A DNA stretch of 64,000 nt from Salirhabdus sp. Marseille-P4669 (GCF_900240405.1 NZ_OEQK01000006.1:1-64000), one strand, 5' to 3'; shown: positions 35,260 to 44,859, numbered from the stretch's first letter. Made by a program: numbers and translations. The notes: generated by a model from the sequence alone, not told the origin.

Positions 35260-36438
35260 TTAACTTGGGACCTTTAAATCCTTTTTCGGTTTTTTTTGAG
35301 GCTTTCCATAGATAAGATTTGTTATTTTTGGTGCTTTTTCAAAAATAAGCAATCCAATAAAAGCGGATGCAATTATGTATACACCGGCAAATACTTTTAT
35401 GACCCCGGTTGCAATACTAGCGATAACTACAGAAAACTCTCCCCTAGCACATATAGATAGACCAGCTCTTAAAGATAACCGTTTCGAGAGGCCATATAGA
35501 CGGCCGCCTATTACCCCCACCAACACTTTGGCGATAATAGACCAAATTATAATTGTGATTAAAAAACCTATCATCGGAACACCATTACCAAATTCAACGG
35601 TCGTTCCAAAATAAATAAAGAAGGTAGGCAACATTAGATTTTTAACCGGCTCAACTGTATGTTCAACTTTTTCAATTTTATTAATTTCCGCTAACATCAT
35701 ACCTGCCAAAAAGGCGCCTAAGACTTCTGATAGCCCAAGGAATAACGCAAGTCCTCCATAAGCTAATGAAATACCAATTAACAAAGCAATTTTAAAATCT
35801 TCATCGGCAATTTTATCCAAAAAGTTCTCAAATCGTCTAAATAACGTTTTGCTTAGGAAAATGGCACCTAATGTTAAGGCTATTATTTTTCCTAACAAGA
35901 ACAGAAAATCAAGAGAAGTAAAATCCCCACCAGCACTTAATCCCATTAAAACAGCAACGACAATAGGCGCCACTATGTCCTCAAAAATAAGCAATCCTAA
36001 TATGAATTCTGTTTCCCTATTCGCCATTCGGCCTGTGTCTTGTAATTGTTTAGCTGTTATAGATGAACTGGTAGCATAAACAATACCACCAATTAAAAAT
36101 GCCGTAAAAAAGTTAAGATTAAAAAGGAGACCCAGCAAAAATACTACACCTAAATTCAGGAGGACATCTATTAATCCCGCAGGCCAGATTTTTTTTGCAA
36201 TACCACCTAATCGTGATAAATTAAACTCTAACCCTAAGAGAAAGAATAATAAGACAATACCAATTTCACTCGCAAAATGTAATAGTTCATTGTGGGATAA
36301 AGCACCAGCTAAAACAATACCGAATAAAATGTAAAGAATAACACTAGGAATCTTTATCTTTATACTTAAGTACCCGAGTAGGAATATACCTAATAAGATA
36401 AGACCGGCAATGAGTAAGCTTGGGAGTTCAATGGACAA
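35260..36438 (-). CDS. khtU: K+/H+ antiporter subunit KhtU (CPA2 family)
   Basis: A 392-aa protein with about 12 transmembrane segments of the monovalent cation:proton antiporter-2 family. GLEFNLSRL (about 69-77), FEDIVAPIV (acidic ion-site region, about 152-160) and LGAFLAGMMLAE are typical. In B. subtilis KhtU exports K+ (or NH4+) in exchange for H+ under alkaline conditions, gated by KhtT. The start is TTG 36438, with GGAGAGGA upstream; it is 6 nt after the khtT stop, so the two are cotranslated. Confidence 0.9.
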   Translation of the reverse strand: MSIELPSLLIAGLILLGIFLLGYLSIKIKIPSVILYILFGIVLAGALSHNELLHFASEIGIVLLFFLLGLEFNLSRLGGIAKKIWPAGLIDVLLNLGVVFLLGLLFNLNFFTAFLIGGIVYATSSSITAKQLQDTGRMANRETEFILGLLIFEDIVAPIVVAVLMGLSAGGDFTSLDFLFLLGKIIALTLGAIFLSKTLFRRFENFLDKIADEDFKIALLIGISLAYGGLALFLGLSEVLGAFLAGMMLAEINKIEKVEHTVEPVKNLMLPTFFIYFGTTVEFGNGVPMIGFLITIIIWSIIAKVLVGVIGGRLYGLSKRLSLRAGLSICARGEFSVVIASIATGVIKVFAGVYIIASAFIGLLIFEKAPKITNLIYGKPQKKPKKDLKVPS

Positions 36439-36444
36439 CTGACA

Positions 36445-36933
36445 TCATTCCTCTCCTTTACAAAACGCTTCGACAAGGGATACTTGATCTTTCTTCCCCA
36501 TCGTCATAATTAAATCTCCTGCTAGTAATACAGTACTTGGCTCTGGAGCAGCAATAATATCATCACCACGTACAATACCCATTACGGTCGCACCGGTTTT
36601 TTGACGAATGTCAGATTCCTCTAAAGATTTATTAACAAGCGGAGAGGAGTCTTTTAATTTGATCCAGTCCATTATGATTTGATTTTTAAACAATTTTATC
36701 TTATCAGCCTCAACCGGTTGGTATGTTGCACCTAATAATTGTGCACCAAGTTCTCGTGTTTCATCCGCGGTTAAGTCCATTGCAAAATCTGCTTCATCAT
36801 TTTCCGCATCCTCAAAGAAGTACAATTCACGCTTCCCATTATGATGCACAACTAATACAAGCATGCTCTCTTCAGCTGTAATAAACGTAATTTTTTGCCC
36901 AATTCCGGGCAATGGCGCTACAGAAATATTCAT
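36445..36933 (-). CDS. khtT: K+/H+ antiporter regulatory subunit KhtT
   Basis: A 162-aa cytoplasmic protein: an N-terminal domain (about 1-75) and a C-terminal TrkA-C/RCK_C domain (about 80-160, with GATVMGIVRGDDIIAAPEPSTVLLAGDLIMTMG). RCK_C domains of this family bind c-di-AMP and gate KhtU. First gene of the khtT-khtU pair. Upstream lies a 9-bp inverted repeat (36990-37026). Confidence 0.9.
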   Translation of the reverse strand: MNISVAPLPGIGQKITFITAEESMLVLVVHHNGKRELYFFEDAENDEADFAMDLTADETRELGAQLLGATYQPVEADKIKLFKNQIIMDWIKLKDSSPLVNKSLEESDIRQKTGATVMGIVRGDDIIAAPEPSTVLLAGDLIMTMGKKDQVSLVEAFCKGEE

Positions 36934-36989
36934 CGTAACAAATTCCTTTCTAAGGATATTTTACTGCAATTTATTCGCACTTGTTTAAT

Positions 36990-37026
36990 ATGTGAATTTA
37001 GTATTTATGGTAATTGCAATTCACAT
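36990..37026. promoter_or_regulatory. inverted repeat in the khtT/deoD divergent gap
   Basis: ATGTGAATT (36990-36998) and AATTCACAT (37018-37026) are a perfect 9-bp inverted repeat with a 19-nt spacer, 57-93 bp before the khtT ATG. It could be an operator or a leader hairpin. Confidence 0.45.
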
Positions 37027-37128
37027 CTTATCATAAAAAATATCCGGCTTCTATAACGATTCTAAATTTGTTTTTAAAACTGCGTTATGATACTTTTAAG
37101 TGGATAATATATGAGGAGGTCTTGTTCC

Positions 37129-37836
37129 ATGAGTGTACATATTGGTGCAAGTAAAGGTGATATTGCAGATAAGATATTACTACCAGGAGATCCACTACGC
37201 GCTAAATATATTGCAGATACATATTTAGAAAATGTTACATGCTATAACGAAGTGCGTGGTATGTATGGATTTACTGGAACATATAAGGGTGAAAAAGTAT
37301 CGGTACAAGGAACTGGTATGGGGGTTCCATCCATCTCTATTTATGTAAATGAACTTATTCAAGAATATGATGTTCAAAAATTAATACGAGTTGGATCTTG
37401 TGGTGCCATTCAAAAAGATGTAAAAGTGAGAGACGTAATTTTAGCACAATCCTCTTCTACAGACTCTCAAGTAAATCGAATGGTTTTTGACGGCATTGAT
37501 TTTGCTCCAACTGCGGATTTCAATTTATTAAAAGCCGCATACGATGTTGGTTCTGATAAAGGGCTTCCATTACGTGTTGGAAATGTTTTCACAAGTGATA
37601 GCTTTTATCGAGACAAGGCGAAAGAAGTAAATGAATTACTTGCTGCATACAATGTTTTAGCAATCGAGATGGAAACAACAGCACTATATACATTAGCAGC
37701 GAAATACAATAGACAAGCTCTTTCTATTTTAACCGTTAGTGATCACATTTTAACAGGCGAAGAAACAACTGCAGAGGAAAGACAAACGACTTTCCATGAT
37801 ATGATGGAAATTGCGTTAGATGCTGTACTTAAGTAA
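37129..37836 (+). CDS. deoD: purine-nucleoside phosphorylase
   Basis: A 235-aa hexameric (low-molecular-weight type) purine nucleoside phosphorylase that splits purine (deoxy)nucleosides with phosphate. [10 protein letters not shown] (phosphate-binding), [20 protein letters not shown] and the nucleoside site [10 protein letters not shown] are all present, with Asp in [10 protein letters not shown]. Start at 37129 ([10 protein letters not shown]) follows AGGAGGT by 8 nt. Monocistronic with a strong terminator. Confidence 0.97.
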   Translation: MSVHIGASKGDIADKILLPGDPLRAKYIADTYLENVTCYNEVRGMYGFTGTYKGEKVSVQGTGMGVPSISIYVNELIQEYDVQKLIRVGSCGAIQKDVKVRDVILAQSSSTDSQVNRMVFDGIDFAPTADFNLLKAAYDVGSDKGLPLRVGNVFTSDSFYRDKAKEVNELLAAYNVLAIEMETTALYTLAAKYNRQALSILTVSDHILTGEETTAEERQTTFHDMMEIALDAVLK

Positions 37837-37845
37837 AAAATCGTT

Positions 37846-37874
37846 AGCTGCCCATAGAGCGGGCAGCTTTTTTT
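37846..37874 (+). terminator. deoD terminator
   Basis: AGCTGCCC/GGGCAGC(T) hairpin followed by a run of T. Confidence 0.92.
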
Positions 37875-37948
37875 ATACTTTTTTCCATCCTTTCAAATTT
37901 ATGCACATCCATTACAACACTTCATATATTGTCAACAAGGAGTTGATC

Positions 37949-38329
37949 ATGATGAATAATTTCTATCTTTTACCTACTCAATATTATATTCCGAATCAAG
38001 GCTTTGTCCCAAATTTCACAAATCCCTATCGACAGCAATACCCACCAGTAGATACTGCACAATTCACAAAATCAGCAGAAGCTTTTCAAAGTTTAATGAT
38101 CGATGCGAAACGGATTATTGACCAGTTTGCAACATCAAAACAATTCGCTAAAAACGTGATGGAACATGCCCAAAAATCAGATACAAAGACAGTGTCAAAG
38201 TTAATTAAAGAGACAGGAATCAAAAACCCAGTTCGAGTAAAATTTACTCCCGATGGAATTAATATTGAATTGGATGCTTCAGTTGAAGATGTGGATTGTT
38301 GTAAACTCGTAATGGCTTTACATTGGTAA
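37949..38329 (+). CDS. possible inner spore-coat protein (YuzC-like)
   Basis: A 126-aa protein with a Tyr/Pro/Asn/Gln-rich N-terminus (about 1-35), a helical middle and a C-terminal beta segment ending DVDCCKLVMALHW. This layout recalls small spore-associated proteins such as B. subtilis YuzC; identification is tentative. The start at 37949 follows AAGGAG by 6 nt. It lies between deoD and bioY with no terminator visible before the bioY promoter. Confidence 0.65.
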   Translation: MMNNFYLLPTQYYIPNQGFVPNFTNPYRQQYPPVDTAQFTKSAEAFQSLMIDAKRIIDQFATSKQFAKNVMEHAQKSDTKTVSKLIKETGIKNPVRVKFTPDGINIELDASVEDVDCCKLVMALHW

Positions 38330-38333
38330 ACTA

Positions 38334-38387
38334 ATTGTTAACCAAATAAAAATTATAGTTGACAATAGGTTTTAATCCTATTATGAT
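38334..38387 (+). promoter_or_regulatory. bioY promoter with BirA operator
   Basis: TTGACA (38359-38364), 17-nt spacer, TATGAT (38382-38387). ATTGTTAACC (38334-38343) and AGTTGACAAT (38357-38366, 8 of 10 to the inverted half) with a 13-nt spacer resemble the Bacillus BirA operator; the right half covers the -35 box. This predicts repression by biotin-loaded BirA. Confidence 0.8.
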
Positions 38388-38413
38388 AGGCTCTAAGAGA
38401 GGAGGACTTAGAA

Positions 38414-39022
38414 ATGTACAAACACTCTAATTTTAGGGCTATCGATTTAACAGTAGGAGCATTATTTGTTGTTTTAATGGCTATAGGAGCGAATATTGCT
38501 ATTTGGCTTCCATTTTTAAAAGTGACTTTAGGTGGAGCAACCGTTCCCATTTCTCTTCAAACCTTCTTTGCGATACTAGCTGGATTACTATTAGGGAAAA
38601 AGTTAGGTGCCTTTTCCATTTTTGTCTATTTACTTGTAGGTGCTGTTGGTGTTCCAGTATTCGCAGAAATGCAGGCTGGAATCGGACAGTTTATTACTCC
38701 AACAGGTGGATTTCTGATTTCCTTTCTATTCGTAGCTTGGGCTTCAGGTTGGATCACAGAAAAGGTAAAAGAACGTAACCTTCTTACATATATGATCGCT
38801 GCACTTGTAGGTCTAATGATAAATTATGTTATTGGTACTCCTTATTTGTATTTCATCATGAATAATGTAATGGAAACGTCCATTTCTTTATCGGGAGCTA
38901 GTATGATGATGCTACCGTTTTTTGTAAAAGATTTTATCCTTACCTTTTTTGTTGCTTCCTTAGCCAAAGTTCTCGTTCAACGGACTAATCCTATTTTTCC
39001 TACTCAACACATTCAACATTAA
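38414..39022 (+). CDS. bioY: biotin ECF transporter S component
   Basis: A 202-aa membrane protein with about six helices. GGATVPISLQTFFAILAGLLLG, FVYLLVGAVGVPVFA and TPTGGFLISF are the BioY-family segments that bind biotin. It captures biotin and works with the shared EcfAA'T module. B. subtilis YuiG occupies the same neighbourhood. GAGAGGAGG RBS. The BirA operator supports the assignment. Confidence 0.95.
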   Translation: MYKHSNFRAIDLTVGALFVVLMAIGANIAIWLPFLKVTLGGATVPISLQTFFAILAGLLLGKKLGAFSIFVYLLVGAVGVPVFAEMQAGIGQFITPTGGFLISFLFVAWASGWITEKVKERNLLTYMIAALVGLMINYVIGTPYLYFIMNNVMETSISLSGASMMMLPFFVKDFILTFFVASLAKVLVQRTNPIFPTQHIQH

Positions 39023-39036
39023 GTATTTGTTGATTG

Positions 39037-39071
39037 AAAAAGGTAGGTATACATTGTATACCTACCTTTTT
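39037..39071. terminator. bidirectional terminator between bioY and pepA
   Basis: Perfect 16-bp stem AAAAAGGTAGGTATAC/GTATACCTACCTTTTT with a 3-nt loop. Confidence 0.95.
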
Positions 39072-39073
39072 CT

Positions 39074-40558
39074 TTAGTTTATGATGAGCTTTGCTAACGT
39101 CCGAGCCATAACACCAGTTGAACCTTTTGGCCCTAAATTATGATTTGTATCCGCCATAGCAGTTCCAGCAATATCTAGATGTACCCAAGGAGTCGCTTCA
39201 GCAAATTCCGCTAAAAATGCACCAGCTAAAATCGCATGCCCTTTACGTCCTGGTGAGTTATTTAAGTCTGCAACGTCGCTATTCCGTACTTGTTGTTTAA
39301 AGTGATCGTTATATGGTAATTGCCAAATAGGCTCATCCACATAATTTGCCGCAATTTCGACCTCCTTATAGAAGTCTTGGTCATTCGTCATAGCACCAGT
39401 TAGCTTGTCTCCTAATGCAGTGATCACTCCGCCAGTTAACGTAGCAACATCGACAATTTTATCTACATGAAAACGTTTTGCATATGTAATCGCATCGGCC
39501 AAAGCCAACCTGCCTTCCGCATCGGTATTACGAACTTCAATCGATTTGCCACTCATTGCAAAAATCACATCATCAGGTTTAAATGCATTACCACTAATCA
39601 TATTATCTGTAGACGGGATAACGGCAATCACATTTTTCTTAGGCTTCAGTTTTCCAATTGTAGCCATTGCACCAAGTACAGCCGCAGCTCCACCCATATC
39701 GTTTTTCATGCCCATTAAGCCATTTTTCGATTTTATCGAGTATCCCCCAGTATCAAAGGTGATTCCTTTTCCGACTAATGCAATAGCATCCTTCCACTCT
39801 GCCTGACCCTGATATTTTAAAACAATCATCTTAGGGGGCTCTGTAGAACCTTGATTTACCGCAAGCAACGCCCCCATACCGAGTCTTTCCATATCTTCTT
39901 TTTCTAAAATTTCGTATTCCATTTGATATTCTTTTGCTATTTGAAGTGCTCGTTCCGCAAGCTTTGTTGCCGTTAGCATATTACCTGGAATGTGCACCAA
40001 ATAACGGGCTAAGGTCGTGCCCTTTCCAAACGCATAGCCTTTTTCTAATGCTTTCTTTACTATTTCTTTATCTACATTTGAAATAATGGTCACACGCTCA
40101 ATTGGAATGCGATTATCTTTCTTTATCGTTTTAAATACAGGTTGTGCGTAGGTAGCCATTGGTAGTGCTTCAGCTAAAACCTCCGCTACTTGTTCTATAG
40201 AAACGGAAGGGGTTGCAAAATAATCTAAGTCTATAACAATATGTTTATTCTTATCTTGATGCAGCTGCTTAAATAAAGTACCAAATACATTCCTTAGTTG
40301 ATTCAATGTCAGCTCATTTTTCTTTCCTAAGCCAATAACGTATAAGCGCTTTTGCTCAAGTCGTTTATTTGTATATAGCTTCGTAATACTTTTATACGCT
40401 TTCGATAAATCTCCATCTTCCATCAACAATTCTAGCTCATTGTCTAGATTTTTATTGATATCATTGTATAAAGAATGATTACTTTGGCTCTCCTCAAATA
40501 GGCCAATAATAATCGCATCACCTTGAACACTCTTGTATTCACTTTTAATGGTAAACAA
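39074..40558 (-). CDS. pepA: M17 leucyl aminopeptidase
   Basis: A 494-aa two-zinc cytosolic exopeptidase. The signature NTDAEGRLAL, VGKGITFDTGGYSIK (catalytic Lys and Asp) and MKNDMGGAAAVLGA are present; the N-terminal domain (about 1-170) is the usual hexamer-forming part. B. subtilis YuiE is the counterpart. The start is TTG 40558 with GGAGGT 8 nt upstream. Confidence 0.95.
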   Translation of the reverse strand: MFTIKSEYKSVQGDAIIIGLFEESQSNHSLYNDINKNLDNELELLMEDGDLSKAYKSITKLYTNKRLEQKRLYVIGLGKKNELTLNQLRNVFGTLFKQLHQDKNKHIVIDLDYFATPSVSIEQVAEVLAEALPMATYAQPVFKTIKKDNRIPIERVTIISNVDKEIVKKALEKGYAFGKGTTLARYLVHIPGNMLTATKLAERALQIAKEYQMEYEILEKEDMERLGMGALLAVNQGSTEPPKMIVLKYQGQAEWKDAIALVGKGITFDTGGYSIKSKNGLMGMKNDMGGAAAVLGAMATIGKLKPKKNVIAVIPSTDNMISGNAFKPDDVIFAMSGKSIEVRNTDAEGRLALADAITYAKRFHVDKIVDVATLTGGVITALGDKLTGAMTNDQDFYKEVEIAANYVDEPIWQLPYNDHFKQQVRNSDVADLNNSPGRKGHAILAGAFLAEFAEATPWVHLDIAGTAMADTNHNLGPKGSTGVMARTLAKLIIN

Positions 40559-40704
40559 TAAAATACACCTCCAATTCTATTATAACGAAGTTTCATAATA
40601 TTTTTAATATGAATGAACAAGATACGTACCTTGATAGAAAATTAAATTTATCTAAGTCCTACAAAAAATAGTATAATGGGTGCAATCAAACGCTTACAGG
40701 ACAA

Positions 40705-40761
40705 GTAAAAAATCCAAACCAATACATACCCATAAAAGCATGTTTTATCATGGTTTGGATT
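40705..40761 (-). terminator. yuiC terminator
   Basis: AATCCAAACC (with an inner CATGATAAAACATG) pairs with GGTTTGGATT, followed by TTTTTACTTG on the minus strand. Confidence 0.8.
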
Positions 40762-40805
40762 CTTCGCAAATGTTCCTCTTATGTTCATACAAAAAATTTC
40801 CTATG

Positions 40806-41510
40806 TTATTCAGCTAGTATTTTTTGACGGAATACTTGAAGGGATTTGGTTTCATTTAATTGATCTAATTGATCGCTTGTTAACCTTCCATTCCCTTTCT
40901 GTACCACATACACATCGATTTCTTTTTTCCCCCAATTTTTATAAACATCGTCAACAGTTTCATAGTAAAGATCAATTTTATTTCCAGTAATTGCTCCTCC
41001 TTTATCCGCTACAACACCGTATCCATAGCCAGGAATAAATAGTATGGTTCCAATCGGGAAAACACTTAAGTCTGCTGCAATAGTAGAATATAAATCTCGT
41101 CTTACCTCTACTCCCGAAAACGTGATTCCATACGTATGGTGTTCGGGACTTTTACCAGTCGATTCATATCCAGCAGTATAACCTGTAGCTATAACCTTTT
41201 GGCTAGGATATTGCGATAAATCAAGAGCTTCCTCTAACGTCTCTTGCTGAATCTTTTGACTAGATACATATCTTTTACTTGGTTTTAATTCTTTTAATTT
41301 CTTTTTACTTAAATTTGTAGCTCGTGTATTATGTGTTGAATTTTTCGCTGTTTTTTCAAGAGGAGTAGTTGAAACAATCTGCGTTTCCCCTTGATGAAAC
41401 CATTCACTTAGGTCCTTTGTTGTAACATTGGATATAGTAGAATACGTTGTAAACAAAGCACCCAAAACTAACAATCCCATCAATATACCTCTGAAAATAT
41501 TCATTTTCAT
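40806..41510 (-). CDS. yuiC: 3D-domain cell-wall protein, YuiC
   Basis: A 234-aa protein with an N-terminal membrane/signal segment (about 4-24), a basic linker and a C-terminal 3D (MltA-type double-psi barrel) domain at about 105-205. The three Asp expected of the 3D motif lie in [19 protein letters not shown]. subtilis YuiC is a stationary-phase muralytic enzyme (1,6-anhydro product) related in role to resuscitation factors. AGAGGTG RBS. Confidence 0.9.
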   Translation of the reverse strand: MKMNIFRGILMGLLVLGALFTTYSTISNVTTKDLSEWFHQGETQIVSTTPLEKTAKNSTHNTRATNLSKKKLKELKPSKRYVSSQKIQQETLEEALDLSQYPSQKVIATGYTAGYESTGKSPEHHTYGITFSGVEVRRDLYSTIAADLSVFPIGTILFIPGYGYGVVADKGGAITGNKIDLYYETVDDVYKNWGKKEIDVYVVQKGNGRLTSDQLDQLNETKSLQVFRQKILAE

Positions 41511-41645
41511 TCGATAACACCTCTCCGTGTCATCGTTTCCAATATGAAAAAATATTATACATAGATTGATTGGTAATATATGGATTGGCTTTTCGGACTA
41601 TTAGGGAAATTTTCATCAGGTATTAGACAAATCGGGGATTAGGTA

Positions 41646-41683
41646 AAAAAACACAGTACCATTTCAGATACTGTGTTTTTTTT
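41646..41683 (-). terminator. yuiB terminator
   Basis: AAAAAACACAGTA/TACTGTGTTTTTT stem with T-run on the minus strand. Confidence 0.9.
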
Positions 41684-41687
41684 GTTC

Positions 41688-42005
41688 TTAAAACATTCTG
41701 TATCCTCGAGATCGTAGTGTTTTAATTACAACACCAGAGACTATTGTCCCGAGAAATCCAAATAGTAAAAAGAGGATATCAACCATTTTTAAATGAATTA
41801 ACCTATCTCCTAGTTCAGATAAGGCCCATATTGTATCCGTAAAGTATTTACTAAACTTAAAATCATCTACAATTAAAAAAACAATGATCGGATAAACGAA
41901 GGACATGACCCATGTTTTTCTTAATAACATATTTAGAATAAAAGAAATTCCGAAAAACAAGACAAAAAATAGTAGAGAACCTACAAATAAATGCAAAATA
42001 TTCAA
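41688..42005 (-). CDS. yuiB: YuiB-like membrane protein
   Basis: A 105-aa protein with about three hydrophobic segments (about 5-25, 30-48, 78-98). The N-terminus MNILHLFVGSLLFFVLFFGI and NMLLRK segment match YuiB, which is also 105 aa. Start is TTG 42005, with AGGAGG 9 nt upstream; the frame is open to 42068 but that start is unsupported. Function unknown. It follows yumB. Confidence 0.85.
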   Translation of the reverse strand: MNILHLFVGSLLFFVLFFGISFILNMLLRKTWVMSFVYPIIVFLIVDDFKFSKYFTDTIWALSELGDRLIHLKMVDILFLLFGFLGTIVSGVVIKTLRSRGYRMF

Positions 42006-42084
42006 ACCTAGTTTCCTCCTTAAACATCTACAACGGTGTTTACCTAATTTCTTTTCCGATATTACCATTGAATATCATATCATA

Positions 42085-42120
42085 AAAGAAAAGCAAAGAC
42101 AGTGATAAACCGTCTTTGCT
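42085..42120 (-). terminator. yumB terminator
   Basis: AGCAAAGAC/GTCTTTGCT stem followed by TTTTCTTTTATG on the minus strand. Confidence 0.8.
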
Positions 42121-42150
42121 CTTGTCTAAAAATTTATAATGTATTTACGA

Positions 42151-43371
42151 TTAATGGAAAATATCAAACTTACCTTTTTTCAATACAAGTCCAATTCCGC
42201 CTAATTTCATTAAGTAGCGGTTATCACTCATTTTCTTCATAAAGGATGCAGACCAGCCAAAGAGCTTCTTGTTACCAAATACAACTCCCATTGCATCACG
42301 TGAACCTAAGGATGCTAGAGTACCAAGAATGTTTGGTTCAAATTCTTGTAGCTCACCACCGCCTCGAATCAGTGTTTTCAGATTTTGAGCTACAACTGGA
42401 CCTTGTTGCATTGCCATTTGAGCAGTTGGCGGGTATGGACGACCAGATTCTTCATTCATAATTAGAGCACAGTCGCCTACTACAAATACATCATCGTAGT
42501 CCGGCGTTCTTAGATCTGGGCGAACTTGTACTTTCCCACGATTCACTTCAAAGCCAGATTGTTCAACGATTGGGTTACCCTTAACACCGGCAGCCCAGAT
42601 AAAGTTTTCTGTCTTAATCTCTTCTTGTTGGCCATCATGTTCCACAATAATACTATCCGCTTTTGCTTCTTTAACAGCAGTACTTAGTCTAAATTCTACA
42701 CCCTTCGCTTCTAATTTATTAAGAGCGTATTCTACTAATTCTGGATCAAAACCTGCTAGTGCAGATGGACCTGCTTCCACTGTAATAATACGAACTTTAC
42801 TACGATCGATATCATATTCTCTACATAGTTCTGGAACACGGTTCGCAATTTCCCCTGCAAACTCAATTCCTGTAAATCCTGCTCCACCAATAACGATTGT
42901 AAGTAACTCTGGACGATCTTCTGGTTCGTTATTGTAACGAGAGAAATTATATTCAATATGCTCACGAATCAAACGTGCATTATTCACATTACTAATCATA
43001 AAAGCATTCTCTTCTAAACCTTTAATACCGAATGTTGCAGATTCGAATCCTAAACCAATTACTAAGTAATCGTATTCTAATTCGCCATCTTCTAATTGAA
43101 CTTTTTTCGCCTTCGGATCAATCGAAACAACCGTGTCTTGAACAAAATTTACTTTGCTAAAGTCCACAACATCTTTAATCGCAATTTTCACTTGCTCTTG
43201 TGGGGCTGTACCAGCAGATGTTTCATGTAATAAAGTTGTTTGATAATGATAGTCATGCTTATTTACTAATGTTATATCTGCTTCATTTGTGCCAATAAGT
43301 TTTTGTAATTTAACGGTAGTCATCATACCGCCGTAACCTGCTCCTAAAATAACCACTTTAGGATTCTTCAT
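42151..43371 (-). CDS. yumB: type II NADH dehydrogenase, YumB
   Basis: A 406-aa FAD enzyme of the NDH-2 family passing electrons from NADH to menaquinone at the membrane without proton pumping. FAD site [11 protein letters not shown] (about 5-15), NAD site [16 protein letters not shown] (about 160-175), the second FAD segment VFVVGDCA, and [12 protein letters not shown] near the quinone site. Length equals B. subtilis YumB. The start at 43371 follows GGAAGTGA. A Rex-like operator lies in its promoter. Confidence 0.94.
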   Translation of the reverse strand: MKNPKVVILGAGYGGMMTTVKLQKLIGTNEADITLVNKHDYHYQTTLLHETSAGTAPQEQVKIAIKDVVDFSKVNFVQDTVVSIDPKAKKVQLEDGELEYDYLVIGLGFESATFGIKGLEENAFMISNVNNARLIREHIEYNFSRYNNEPEDRPELLTIVIGGAGFTGIEFAGEIANRVPELCREYDIDRSKVRIITVEAGPSALAGFDPELVEYALNKLEAKGVEFRLSTAVKEAKADSIIVEHDGQQEEIKTENFIWAAGVKGNPIVEQSGFEVNRGKVQVRPDLRTPDYDDVFVVGDCALIMNEESGRPYPPTAQMAMQQGPVVAQNLKTLIRGGGELQEFEPNILGTLASLGSRDAMGVVFGNKKLFGWSASFMKKMSDNRYLMKLGGIGLVLKKGKFDIFH

Positions 43372-43406
43372 TTTTATCACTTCCATTTGTTTTTTTGATT
43401 AACCTT

Positions 43407-43439
43407 AGTATAAATCGAAGTTTGTGACAAAATTCACTT
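43407..43439 (-). promoter_or_regulatory. yumB promoter region with Rex-like operator
   Basis: TTGTGAC-AAAA-TTCACTT (43422-43439) matches the Rex consensus TTGTGAA-N4-TTCACAA at 11 of 14 positions. It overlaps the expected -35 region of a minus-strand promoter with TATACT at 43412-43407. Rex releases DNA when NADH is high, so this predicts an NADH-sensing feedback loop on NADH dehydrogenase. Confidence 0.65.
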
Positions 43440-43676
43440 ATGAATATATAATGAATGATATTAGATCAATAAATAAGTGCAGTGACTCATATTTGTCACA
43501 AAATCTTAATATATTTTTCTAAATTCAATCATAGAACTTTTCATCTATCTTTTCAACCCTTTACCTATCTTTCAGACTTTTCAGATTTTTATACTTCAAA
43601 ATTGGCTTCAAAAGGTCAATTTGTACTAAGATTATGTTAAAATAAAATACGACCATACAGAATGGAGGAATTTTTT

Positions 43677-44666
43677 GTGACGGATAAAGTTTATGACATT
43701 ACAATTATAGGAGCAGGTCCGGTCGGTTTATTTACAGCATTCTATGGTGGATTACGTCAAGCTAGCGTAAAAATCATTGAGAGCTTACCACATGTGGGTG
43801 GACAATTAACCGCACTATATCCTGAAAAGTATATTTATGATGTTGCAGGTTTTCCAAAAGTTCGCGCCCAAGAACTTGTAGATAACCTAACAGAACAAGC
43901 AAAAATGTTCGATCCTGAAATCGTATTAAATCAGTCTGTTGAAACAGTAGAACGATTAGAAGATGGGACATTAAAACTAACTACTTCTAAGGAAGTTCAT
44001 TATACAAAGACAATGATAATTACGGCTGGAAATGGTGCATTTCAACCAAGACGCCTTAACATACCTGATACAGAGCATTTTGAAGAGACAAACCTACATT
44101 ACTTCGTTCAAAATATGAGCGTTTTTAAAGATAGAAAAGTTATGATTTGTGGTGGTGGGGATTCAGCTGTAGACTGGGCTCTCATGTTAGAGCCAATTGC
44201 AGAAAAAGTTACCCTTGTTCACCGTAGAGATAAATTCCGTGCACATGAACATAGCGTGGAGCAATTAAAAAACTCTTCTGTTGAAATTATGACTCCATAT
44301 AATCCTATACAATTAATTGGAAATGAAAAAATTGATAAAGTAGAATTACAAAAGCCGAAATCAGATGAAACCATTACGGTTGAGGTAGATGACTTGATCG
44401 TAAACTATGGCTTTGTTTCATCATTAGGCCCTATAAATGATTGGGGATTAGAAATCGAAAAGAATAGCATCGTTGTAAACACGAAAATGGAAACAAATAT
44501 ACCTGGTATCTATGCAGCTGGTGACATTTGTACATATCCTGGTAAAGTAAAACTAATTGCCTCTGGATTTGGAGAGGGACCAACGGCTGTAAACAATGCC
44601 AAAACGTATATAGATCCTGATGCTAAAGTACAACCGAAACACTCTACTAGCATGTTCGGACAATAA
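43677..44666 (+). CDS. yumC: ferredoxin/flavodoxin-NADP+ reductase, YumC
   Basis: A 329-aa thioredoxin-reductase-like FNR, lacking the CxxC of true thioredoxin reductase. FAD site [12 protein letters not shown] (about 9-20), [20 protein letters not shown] site [11 protein letters not shown] (about 157-167), and the C-terminal [28 protein letters not shown]. It reduces ferredoxin, flavodoxin or partners such as heme monooxygenases. Start is GTG 43677 with GGAGG 8 nt upstream. TGTTAAAAT is a candidate extended -10 about 35 nt before the start. Confidence 0.93.
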   Translation: MTDKVYDITIIGAGPVGLFTAFYGGLRQASVKIIESLPHVGGQLTALYPEKYIYDVAGFPKVRAQELVDNLTEQAKMFDPEIVLNQSVETVERLEDGTLKLTTSKEVHYTKTMIITAGNGAFQPRRLNIPDTEHFEETNLHYFVQNMSVFKDRKVMICGGGDSAVDWALMLEPIAEKVTLVHRRDKFRAHEHSVEQLKNSSVEIMTPYNPIQLIGNEKIDKVELQKPKSDETITVEVDDLIVNYGFVSSLGPINDWGLEIEKNSIVVNTKMETNIPGIYAAGDICTYPGKVKLIASGFGEGPTAVNNAKTYIDPDAKVQPKHSTSMFGQ

Positions 44667-44689
44667 TATAATGGAAACATTCTAAATGG

Positions 44690-44831
44690 AAGAGGCTGGG
44701 GTATAACGAAACCGTTTGAATCAAAAGGCAGATAATAGACTAAATTAGCGTAGTGTCTTCCCGAGCAGTATTTCTTAGCAAGTCAAAGTTCGGGGCTTCC
44801 TTTTTAGAAAAAACTATTGTCCCAGCATCTT
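44690..44831. mobile_element. MITE-like element, about 142 bp
   Basis: Terminal inverted repeats AAGAGGCTGGGG (44690-44701) and TCCCAGCATCTT (44820-44831) match at 10 of 12 positions. The inside is non-coding, with an imperfect CCCGA/TCGGG dyad (44760-44795). Elements starting GAGGCTGGGACA and ending in TGTCCCAGCCTC are, from memory, widespread small repeats in Bacillaceae; this copy looks degenerate. No transposase. Confidence 0.6.
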
Positions 44832-44859
44832 TTTAGCAAAGTGAGAAATAGGAAGGCTT

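Noticed and set aside
43481-43500. GTGAC/GTCAC dyad as a second Rex site
   Set aside because: Half-site spacing is four bases too long for the Rex consensus; kept only as a note.
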